A stretch of DNA of 6,431 nt from Spirochaetaceae bacterium (GTDB taxonomy: Bacteria; Spirochaetota; Spirochaetia; Treponematales; Breznakiellaceae): the NCBI GenBank assembly GCA_031279895.1, contig JAITHR010000238.1, forward strand, positions 1 through 6,431. Direction: 5' to 3'. Position 1 is the first letter of the stretch; each line of letters opens with the position of its first letter. Positions 1 to 5,445 of the stretch are shown here, one piece after another. The notes beneath the pieces were generated by a model. It saw nothing but the letters and a program-made list of their open reading frames with translations, made no database searches and was not told where the DNA came from. Made by a program: the position numbers and the translations under genes.

Positions 1-650
1 TCCCCAAGACGCTCCGCCCGCCTCTCCGGATTCTTGAACAGCTCCCGCATAAGGGGCGTGTCTACGGTGCTGGGATGAATCGAATTACACCGGATATTGT
101 CTTTCGCGTAACGCACCCCAATAGTTTTGGTAAGGAGCGTTACCGCCCCTTTCGTTACGGTGTAGGCCTCGGTGGTGTACCGGTGGCCGATAAGACCGCA
201 CACTGAGGACATATTGATGATGGAACCGCCGCCGGACTTTCGCAAAATCGGAATACCATGCTTTATCCCAAGAAACGGCCCCCGCACATTCACCGCCAGC
301 ATCGTGTCAAAATGCTCGGCGGACATCTCCTCAATCGGCTCCCGAATGTTAATCCCGGCGTTGTTCACCAGAATATCAAGGCGTCCGGCGCGCTTCGACA
401 CCTCCGCAAACGCCGCCTTCCAACTAGCCTCTTGGGTAACATCCAGCGCCACGAAATACACGGCGCCCCCGGCATCACTAAGAGCCTTCACGGTCTCAAT
501 GCCCGCTTCGGACTGGGTATCCGCGATAAACACCGCGGCTCCCTCTTCCGAGAAACGACGGGCTATGGCCGCGCCCAACCCTTGAGCGCCGCCGGTAATA
601 AGGGCGGTTTTCTTTGCCAGACGTCCGCTCGTTTCTTTCGTTTCTTTCAT
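1..650 (-). CDS. Classical short-chain dehydrogenase/reductase (SDR), 3' end beyond window
   Basis: This is an NAD(P)-dependent oxidoreductase of the classical SDR family; 216 codons are visible and the C-terminus lies beyond the left edge. Seen in the translation: the cofactor motif TGGAQGLG at residues 19-26, NNAG at 96-99, the structural Asn in NVRG near 121, a Ser pair at 148-149, and the catalytic Tyr163-Lys167 pair (YTVTK). An HPSTVDTPL segment follows the active site, as is usual. The family normally has 245-260 residues, so about 30-45 are missing. The ATG (650-648) overlaps the TGA of the reductase gene upstream as ATGA, and AGGAAG lies just before it, so translation is probably coupled. 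The N-terminus has a 9-nt direct repeat coding KETKET. The substrate cannot be read from sequence; in this operon it is likely a sugar acid or its keto form. The family call is firm, the substrate is inferred. Confidence 0.92.
   Translation of the reverse strand, partial: MKETKETSGRLAKKTALITGGAQGLGAAIARRFSEEGAAVFIADTQSEAGIETVKALSDAGGAVYFVALDVTQEASWKAAFAEVSKRAGRLDILVNNAGINIREPIEEMSAEHFDTMLAVNVRGPFLGIKHGIPILRKSGGGSIINMSSVCGLIGHRYTTEAYTVTKGAVTLLTKTIGVRYAKDNIRCNSIHPSTVDTPLMRELFKNPERRAERLG
630..647 (-). repeat. Two 9-nt tandem units in the SDR N-terminal codons
   Basis: The minus strand reads AAAGAAACG twice immediately after the ATG of the SDR gene, encoding KETKET. The unit length preserves the reading frame, so copy-number change would only lengthen or shorten the N-terminus ahead of the Rossmann fold. 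Confidence 0.8.
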
Positions 651-1531
651 TTCTTCCTAACCTCAAAGTTCGCGAGCTCTTCGTAAAAACAGACAATCGC
701 GCTGTGGTCGCTCTTGCCGAGCCCTTCCACTTTCAGGGCTTGCAGGGTTTCCATCACATTCGCGGTGAGGGGAACCGGCACGTTCAGGCCGTGTGCCGTG
801 TCAAGGGCGTTTTGCAGATCCTTGATGTGTAAATCAATGCGGAAACCGGGCTTGAAATTGCCGTCCAAAATCATGGGAACCTTGGCGTTCATAACGGTCG
901 AGCCGGCAAGCCCGCCTTTAATCGCGTCAAAAACCGCCTGCGGATCAACCCCGGCCTTTGCCGCCAGCACAAAGGCTTCGGAAACCGCCGCGATATTCAG
1001 CGCTACGATAATCTGGTTTGCCAGCTTGGTTACGTTGCCGCTCCCCACGCCGCCCACCAGCGTAACCGAAGACCCCATCTTCTCCAGCACCGGCTTCACC
1101 GTCTCAAACGCCTCTTTATCCCCGCCCGCCATAATCGCCAGGGTCCCGTCGATTGCCTTCGGCTCCCCGCCGGAGACGGGCGCGTCCAAAAACGCCGCGC
1201 CTTTGGCACACAGCGCGGCGCCGATTTCCTGAGACGCCGCGGGCGCGATGGAACTCATGTCAACCACGACGGAACCGGCTTTTACGCCTTCAATAACCCC
1301 GCCGGATCCGAGAACCACCGCCTTAACCTCCGGCGAGTTCGGGAGCATGGTGATAACCGCGTCGCTCTTTGCGGCCACTTCTTTATAGCTGTCAGCAACT
1401 TGCGCACCGAACGCCCGCGCCTCCGCCGCTTTTTTTGATTTTGCCGGCACGATCACGGTATAGCCGCCTTTGACAAGATTCTTCGCCATAGGAAATCCCA
1501 TGATTCCCAATCCAATAAACCCGATTATCAT
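647..1531 (-). CDS. garR: 2-hydroxy-3-oxopropionate (tartronate semialdehyde) reductase
   Basis: This is a cytosolic enzyme that reduces tartronate semialdehyde to D-glycerate with NAD(P)H; it belongs to the beta-hydroxyacid dehydrogenase family. With the start used here it has 294 residues, the usual family length. Seen: the dinucleotide motif GLGIMG at residues 7-12, the substrate motif DAPVSGG at 116-122, the catalytic lysine in GNVTKLANQ (Lys169), and a long stretch FKPGFRIDLHIKDL near 226-239, followed by DHSA in the C-terminal domain. From memory these match E. coli GarR closely, including MLPNSP, DMSSIAP and GGLAGSTV, which argues against plain 3-hydroxyisobutyrate dehydrogenase. The start is ATG 1531-1529 with GGAGG five bases upstream; an in-frame TTG at 1543 would put that Shine-Dalgarno inside the gene. 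It lies 15 bp after the transketolase C-subunit and overlaps the SDR start by 4 bp. Confidence 0.93.
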   Translation of the reverse strand: MIIGFIGLGIMGFPMAKNLVKGGYTVIVPAKSKKAAEARAFGAQVADSYKEVAAKSDAVITMLPNSPEVKAVVLGSGGVIEGVKAGSVVVDMSSIAPAASQEIGAALCAKGAAFLDAPVSGGEPKAIDGTLAIMAGGDKEAFETVKPVLEKMGSSVTLVGGVGSGNVTKLANQIIVALNIAAVSEAFVLAAKAGVDPQAVFDAIKGGLAGSTVMNAKVPMILDGNFKPGFRIDLHIKDLQNALDTAHGLNVPVPLTANVMETLQALKVEGLGKSDHSAIVCFYEELANFEVRKK

Positions 1532-1536
1532 ATATA

Positions 1537-1541
1537 CCTCC
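1537..1541 (-). promoter_or_regulatory. Ribosome binding site that fixes the garR start
   Basis: GGAGG lies five bases (TATAT) before the ATG at 1531-1529. It overlaps the codons that would follow the alternative TTG start at 1543, so the ATG is the better start and the four extra N-terminal residues are unlikely to be real. Confidence 0.8.
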
Positions 1542-1546
1542 AAAAA

Positions 1547-2500
1547 TTAGGGACACAGCAGTTTTTTCATGCCCCGGTAAATGTGGGCGCTTGAAAGCCC
1601 GTATCTATCAAGTAATTCCTCGTAGCTGTGGGCCGAAGTGCCAAATTCGTCTTGTATGGCAATGCGGCCAAAGGGTACGTGTATTTCACCGAAAAGAAGC
1701 GCGGCAATGCAATGTCCGAGCCCGCCTCTACTGACCGCCTCTTCAGCCACCAGAACGGCCCGCTTCCCCGCCGCGTGTTTGAGCACCTCCGCTTTGATAA
1801 GGGGCTTCAAGGTGCTTACGTTGACCACCTGCACGGAAATTCCCTCCGCCGCAAGCGCGCCGGCAGCTTCGACAGACTGCCAGACCAAAGCGCCTGTGGC
1901 AAATATCACCGCGTCGGTCCCGCTCCGAACCGGATAGACGGCGCCTATGGTATAGTCCCCGGCCTCAGCGGTATACACCGGCAGGTCATTCCGGTTGATG
2001 CGGATATACACGGGCCCCTGATAGACGGCAATGGCCTTCATCATCTTTCTGGTTTCCACCGCGTCAACCGGATGGAGCACCGTCATATTGGGAATGGCCC
2101 CGATGATATTCCCGTCTTCCACCGATTGGTGGGTCTTCCCGTCCCCGAAGTCTGAAAGACCGCAGCTTGAGCCGCAGATTTTCACATTCGCCTTGGGAAT
2201 GGCGATTGAACAGCGGATTTGGTCGTAGGCCCTGCCCGCCGCAAACACCGCGAACGTGCTGTAAAAAGGTATCTTGCCGGCAAGGGCCATGCCCGCGGCA
2301 GCGGACGCCATGTTCTGCTCCGCGATGCCCATCTCAAAATACCTTTCCGGATAGGCTTCCTTAAAGAGAGCGGACATGGTTGATTTACCCAGGTCCGCTT
2401 CAAGCGCCACGACGTGTTCGTTTTCCTTACCCAAATCCCGCAAGGCTTCGCCGTAGGCTTTCCGTAAACTCATTTTCTCGATTTTCTCGATTTTCTCCAT
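1547..2500 (-). CDS. Transketolase, C-terminal subunit (split enzyme)
   Basis: This is the pyrimidine-binding and C-terminal domain half of a thiamine-diphosphate transketolase, 317 residues, working with the adjacent N-terminal subunit. Transketolase moves a two-carbon ketol unit from a ketose donor to an aldose acceptor in the cytosol. Seen: the thiamine-activating glutamate in GIAEQN (Glu61); Asp120 and His124 in DGKTHQ, where classical enzymes have DGPTHQ; Arg170 in RINRND; Arg13 and Ser40 at places matching phosphate-contact residues of one-chain transketolases (by-eye alignment). The ATG at 2500-2498 has AAGGA about nine bases upstream. An internal ATG at 2473-2471 (MSLRKAY) is possible but has a poorer site; the first nine residues come from a short repeat. 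It lies 39 bp after the N-subunit and 15 bp before garR. A DXS or pyruvate-dehydrogenase-type function is less likely given the N-subunit sequence. Confidence 0.93.
   Translation of the reverse strand: MEKIEKIEKMSLRKAYGEALRDLGKENEHVVALEADLGKSTMSALFKEAYPERYFEMGIAEQNMASAAAGMALAGKIPFYSTFAVFAAGRAYDQIRCSIAIPKANVKICGSSCGLSDFGDGKTHQSVEDGNIIGAIPNMTVLHPVDAVETRKMMKAIAVYQGPVYIRINRNDLPVYTAEAGDYTIGAVYPVRSGTDAVIFATGALVWQSVEAAGALAAEGISVQVVNVSTLKPLIKAEVLKHAAGKRAVLVAEEAVSRGGLGHCIAALLFGEIHVPFGRIAIQDEFGTSAHSYEELLDRYGLSSAHIYRGMKKLLCP
2471..2497 (-). repeat. Three 9-nt tandem units at the transketolase C-subunit start
   Basis: Directly after the ATG the minus strand reads GAGAAAATC, GAGAAAATC, GAGAAAATG, encoding EKIEKIEKM. 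The third unit ends in an in-frame ATG. The extension precedes the first recognisable transketolase residues (SLRKAY), so it is probably dispensable to the fold. Confidence 0.85.
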
Positions 2501-2515
2501 GCTTTTGTTTCCTTA

Positions 2516-2540
2516 CCGTGCCGTTCCGTTCCGTTCCGGC
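2516..2540. repeat. 5-nt tandem repeat between the two transketolase genes
   Basis: The plus strand has CCGTG, three exact CCGTT units, then CCGGC. On the transcribed sense strand this is a run of AACGG copies that fills the gap between the TAG of the N-subunit and the AAGGA ribosome site of the C-subunit. Copy-number change here would alter spacer length only. Confidence 0.85.
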
Positions 2541-3382
2541 TATCCGTTTTCTATCCGCGCCTTAAGTTCTTCGAGCTCTCCGAGCGCCCGGGCATACGTC
2601 TCTTCGGTCAATACGCCGTTATGATACGCGGCGTTCCCTTCGGCAAAGGAAAAACATTTCCCTTTTACCGTATCGAGTATGACGAGGGACGGTTTGCCCC
2701 TGACATTCTGAGAGCGCTCGATACCCCGGTGGATAGCCGCAATGTCGTGGCCGTCCACGGTGAAGACCTCCCAGCCAAAACTGGTCCATTTTTCCGCCAG
2801 ATTCGGAATAGCGAATATATCTTTGGTAGCTCCTGTGGCTTGCACCTTGTTCCAGTCAAGAAACGCGGTGAGGCTGTCAACCTTGAAGTTCGCCGCCGCC
2901 ATCGCCGCTTCCCAGATCTGTCCCTCTGACTGCTCCCCGTCCCCCATAACCGCGTAGACCCTGGCCGGTATCTTGTCGAGTCTGAGCGCCAGCGCCATAC
3001 CCAGGGCAACGGACAGCCCCTGTCCGAGGGATCCGGTTACCGCCTCGATGCCCGGAATAGAAATATCCGGATGCCCCTGCAAAAGCCCGTTCAGAGTCTT
3101 TACCCGCTTGAGTTCGGATCGGGGGAAACAGCCCGCTTCGCAGAGCGCCGCGTACTGGATAAGCGCCGCGTGTCCTTTGGAGAGGACCAGCCTGTCCCGC
3201 CCGGGGTCTTTGAGCGATTCCGCACTGAAACGCATGACATGAAAATACAGTACGGCCATGGTTTCCGCAAGGGAGCTTGAGCCTCCCAGGTGGCCCGCGG
3301 CCCCGACGCCTATCATTTCAATAAGATCGCGGCGCAGTCTAAGCGCCATAAGTTCCAATGCTTTTTTCTTTTCACCGTTCAT
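2540..3382 (-). CDS. Transketolase, N-terminal subunit (split enzyme)
   Basis: This is the thiamine-diphosphate (pyrophosphate-binding) half of a two-gene transketolase, 280 residues, the normal size for such subunits. Seen: GAAGHLGG (His31), SKGHA (His71), QGHP (His104), the GDGE...N cofactor motif with GDGEQSEG at 147-154 and Asn178 in DWNKV, and DGHD (His212). These match in order the active-site histidines and metal/pyrophosphate ligands of one-chain transketolases, so the subunit looks fully catalytic. The ATG at 3382-3380 has GGGAG ten bases upstream. It follows the permease by 42 bp and precedes the C-subunit by 39 bp. Split transketolases occur as the pentose-phosphate enzyme of many anaerobes, but also as dedicated sugar enzymes such as apulose-4-phosphate and sulfofructose transketolases. 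The location beside a sugar-acid permease suggests a dedicated role here; this is inferred. Confidence 0.93.
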   Translation of the reverse strand: MNGEKKKALELMALRLRRDLIEMIGVGAAGHLGGSSSLAETMAVLYFHVMRFSAESLKDPGRDRLVLSKGHAALIQYAALCEAGCFPRSELKRVKTLNGLLQGHPDISIPGIEAVTGSLGQGLSVALGMALALRLDKIPARVYAVMGDGEQSEGQIWEAAMAAANFKVDSLTAFLDWNKVQATGATKDIFAIPNLAEKWTSFGWEVFTVDGHDIAAIHRGIERSQNVRGKPSLVILDTVKGKCFSFAEGNAAYHNGVLTEETYARALGELEELKARIENG

Positions 3383-3394
3383 TCTTTCGGTTCT

Positions 3395-3412
3395 CCCTTT
3401 TTTCCCTTTTTT
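3395..3412. repeat. Two 9-nt tandem units at the N-subunit ribosome site
   Basis: The plus strand reads CCCTTTTTT twice; on the sense (minus) strand this is AAAAAAGGG twice, and the second copy supplies part of the GGGAG ribosome site of the transketolase N-subunit. Slippage here would duplicate or remove a Shine-Dalgarno-like GGG block. Confidence 0.8.
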
Positions 3413-3424
3413 ATATCCCCGGGA

Positions 3425-4858
3425 TTACGGGATGATTTTGGTAACAATCAGGACAGACACCAGTATAAGGCTTAACACGCCGGCGACCGACTGAATGAGC
3501 GTGATGTATTTAAATCCCTGTTTCGTATTGAGGTTGTAAAGCTGGGTTCCCACCCAAAAGCCGGAATCGCTTACATGGGATCCGATGAGCGTGCCTGACC
3601 CGATAAGGAGCGCGAGCGCGAGCGGGGAAAGCCCCAGCCCTCCTGACATGGGAAGCACGATCGCCGCGGCGGTCATGCCCGCGGTGGTACGGGAGCCGAC
3701 CGCGATCATCATAATCGCCGCGATAATCCACGGAATAAGGAGGCTGGGGAAGTTATAGCCGGAAATCGCTTTGCCAAGCGCGTCAATGCCCGGATAGGCG
3801 CGGATAATCGCGCTGAATCCGCCGCCCATAGCGGTAATGAGCAGGGGAAGCAGGGCAATCGAAAGCGCCCTGCCGACCCACTTGTTAAACAGAATCTCCT
3901 GTATATTCCCGCAGGATTCGCCGGTATTTATCTTAAAGTATTTAATGATATTGTCTTTCATAAAGAAGCCTGTGATAACGCAGACCACGGCCCCGATAAA
4001 CATGGCCACGTTGCGCTCCCCGGCGCTTCCGAGGAACGCCCGAACCGGATGGTCAGCCGGCAGCACCGGCGTATCCTTGGCAATGTTCATGCCCGCGAAA
4101 GACGCCGCGGCAATCAAAACGACCGGCAGCAGAATGGGAAGCGCCGCCACGATAACAGGCGGTATCCCCGGCTCCTTTATAAGAAGCTGTTTGTAATCCC
4201 CGTCTTCCACCGGCTCGACCCCTTTCGTAAAGTCTTCCCGCGGCGGCACCCACTCCCGCGCCACCCATTTTTTCATAATGAGCCACACCCCTAAATAGGT
4301 CGTCAGGGACACGAGGGTACTCCAGAAAATCATCATGCCCACATCCGCTCCCAGCGCTATCGTTACCGCCAGAATGCCCGGGGTCGGGGGTATCATGCTG
4401 TGGGTGAGGGAGGCCGCGAAGGTTGTCCAGGTGGCCATTGTCGACATGGACAGGTTTTTGCGTTTGGCTATGATTGCCGCAAGGGGGGAGGCCAGAACCT
4501 GCGTAACGTCGCCGAAAATCGGGATTGACATGACAAACGCCGCCAGTCCCGTGGTCAGCTCAAGGCATTTTCCGCGAAACAGGGTGATAAAGAAGTTCAC
4601 CATCGTTTTAATCGCGCCGGTATCCTGAATACTCATGGCGATAATCGAGCCGAAGATAATCGTGCATCCGATACTCCCCAGGGTAGCGCCGAAGCCGCCT
4701 ACAAACGTGGCGATCGCCTTAGAGACCCCGTACCCGTACCCGATACCCGCGCCCAAGCCGGCTATAAACAGCGCCATAACCGGATGCACCTTGAATCTGA
4801 CTATCATCAGCACCAAACAGACAATAGCGATGCCTAACACCAACAAGAAATGCAGCAT
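3425..4858 (-). CDS. GntP-family sugar-acid permease
   Basis: This is an inner-membrane secondary transporter of the gluconate:H+ symporter (GntP) family, 477 residues, slightly longer than the usual 430-460. About 12 or more hydrophobic segments can be seen across the whole length, starting at residue 3 with no cleaved signal. Family-like blocks are HSMIPPTPGILAV near 153-165 followed by GADVG, and GSHVSDSGFW near 426-435. A hydrophilic loop at about 198-230 is rich in acidic and lysine residues. The ATG at 4858-4856 has AAAGGAG five bases upstream, a strong site. It is the first gene of the five-gene operon, behind its own probable promoter. Known family substrates are gluconate, idonate, fructuronate, glycerate and tetronates; the one used here cannot be read directly. 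The operon suggests a sugar acid. Confidence 0.93.
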   Translation of the reverse strand: MLHFLLVLGIAIVCLVLMIVRFKVHPVMALFIAGLGAGIGYGYGVSKAIATFVGGFGATLGSIGCTIIFGSIIAMSIQDTGAIKTMVNFFITLFRGKCLELTTGLAAFVMSIPIFGDVTQVLASPLAAIIAKRKNLSMSTMATWTTFAASLTHSMIPPTPGILAVTIALGADVGMMIFWSTLVSLTTYLGVWLIMKKWVAREWVPPREDFTKGVEPVEDGDYKQLLIKEPGIPPVIVAALPILLPVVLIAAASFAGMNIAKDTPVLPADHPVRAFLGSAGERNVAMFIGAVVCVITGFFMKDNIIKYFKINTGESCGNIQEILFNKWVGRALSIALLPLLITAMGGGFSAIIRAYPGIDALGKAISGYNFPSLLIPWIIAAIMMIAVGSRTTAGMTAAAIVLPMSGGLGLSPLALALLIGSGTLIGSHVSDSGFWVGTQLYNLNTKQGFKYITLIQSVAGVLSLILVSVLIVTKIIP

Positions 4859-4880
4859 ATATGCTCCTTTGTTTTTTTCT

Positions 4881-4912
4881 CTAAACGACGGCGCGTAAAA
4901 CGCCCTGTTTAG
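4881..4912. promoter_or_regulatory. Dyad in the gntP 5' leader, candidate operator or mRNA hairpin
   Basis: The outer arms CTAAAC (4881-4886) and GTTTAG (4907-4912) are perfect 6-bp complements. Inside them GGCG (4890-4893) pairs with CGCC (4901-4904), leaving a 7-nt loop. The dyad starts about two bases after the predicted transcription start (near 4914), a typical place for a repressor operator, and would also fold in the leader RNA ahead of the AAAGGAG site. It is not followed by a T-run in either direction, so it is not a standard terminator. The function is inferred. Confidence 0.5.
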
Positions 4913-4920
4913 ATTGTTTC

Positions 4921-4950
4921 ATCATACCACAGGCCCATCGATTTCCGCAA
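4921..4950 (-). promoter_or_regulatory. Probable sigma70-type promoter of the gntP operon
   Basis: On the minus strand TTGCGG (4950-4945) and TATGAT (4926-4921) are separated by 18 bp, and TGG directly before the -10 gives an extended -10 element. The start would be near 4914, leaving a leader of about 56 nt. The -35 box is weak (three of six), but the extended -10 compensates. Confidence 0.55.
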
Positions 4951-4962
4951 ATTATTTTTCCT

Positions 4963-5010
4963 CCGCAGCCTCCGGCTGTTTCATAAGCTTCCTGCGGCGC
5001 GGCCCAAAGC
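4963..5010. repeat. Left arm of an imperfect inverted repeat bounding the minisatellite
   Basis: This arm is the reverse complement of 5379-5435 with one length difference. CCGCAGCCTCC (4963-4973) matches 5425-5435 at 11 of 11 positions, and the 32 nt at 4979-5010 match 5379-5410 at 28 of 32. Between the two blocks this arm has 5 nt where the other has 14. The arm also contains the small hairpin CAGCC-TCC-GGCTG (4966-4978). Confidence 0.8.
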
Positions 5011-5042
5011 CAACGGAAACAGCTAACCCGCGTCTCCGCTTT

Positions 5043-5378
5043 GGGGACAGAGGTTGCTGCTTTGGCTTTGGGGACGGAGGCCGCCCCCGTCGGGGACGGA
5101 GGTTGCCGCGTCGGGGACAGAGGCCGCGTCTCGGGGGACAGACGCAGCCGCAGCCGGTCGCGGGGACAGAGGTCTCCGCGTATGGTACGGACGCCGCCGC
5201 GTCGGTACGGACGCCGCCTTGTCGGGTACGGAGGCCGCCGCGTCAGGGACGGAGGTCTCCGTGTCGGGACGGAGGCCGCCGCGTCAGGGACAGAGAGACC
5301 GCCTTGTCGGGTATGGAGGCCGTCGCGTCGGGGACAAACGCCGCCAGTCGGGGACAGAGGTCTTCGCAGACGCCGCCC
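5043..5378. repeat. Minisatellite: about 15 imperfect copies of a ~21-nt GC-rich unit
   Basis: The plus-strand unit has a core GGGGACRGAGG followed by a tail near CCGCCGCGTC. Core starts are at about 5043, 5070, 5092, 5113, 5134, 5162, 5183, 5203, 5224, 5245, 5265, 5286, 5309, 5330 and 5350. Most spacings are 20-22 nt, with outliers of 23, 27 and 28. Copies at 5183, 5203, 5224 and 5309 share a GGTACGG or GGTATGG variant; three of these are adjacent, which suggests local duplication. Long open frames cross the array on both strands only because the unit lacks stop codons; spacings of 20, 22, 23 and 28 break any single 7-residue reading. I see no real gene here. Confidence 0.88.
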
Positions 5379-5435
5379 GCTTTGAGCCGCGTCGCAGGAT
5401 GCTTTTGAAACCGTCGGAGACGGCGGAGGCTGCGG
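5379..5435. repeat. Right arm of the inverted repeat bounding the minisatellite
   Basis: This is the inverted partner of 4963-5010. It carries a 14-nt segment (5411-5424) containing CCGTC-GGA-GACGG where the left arm has only 5 nt; the difference of 9 nt is a multiple of three. The outer end lies 10 bp from the stop codon of the ornithine carbamoyltransferase gene, whose C-terminus is intact. Confidence 0.8.
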
Positions 5436-5445
5436 CGGCGGGGGG

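Noticed and set aside
172..686. Plus-strand open frames opposite the SDR gene
   Set aside because: They are complements of a gene with clear SDR motifs (TGGAQGLG, NNAG, YTVTK) and have no features of their own.
3413..3424. Palindrome ATCCCCGGGAT after the permease stop as a terminator
   Set aside because: The stem is very short and on the transcript it is followed by A residues, not U; the next gene starts 42 bp on with a good ribosome site.
4952..4984. Ten-codon open frame MKQPEAAEEK with AGGA upstream as a gntP leader peptide
   Set aside because: It lies upstream of and overlapping the predicted promoter, so it would not be on the gntP transcript; it is explained better as part of the inverted-repeat arm.
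5043..5378. CRISPR array
   Set aside because: Units are contiguous ~21-nt copies with no unique spacers of the expected 30-40 nt and no cas genes nearby.
5411..5423. Hairpin CCGTC-GGA-GACGG as a terminator for the carbamoyltransferase gene
   Set aside because: The stem has only five pairs and is followed on the minus strand by just TTTC, too weak for an intrinsic terminator.
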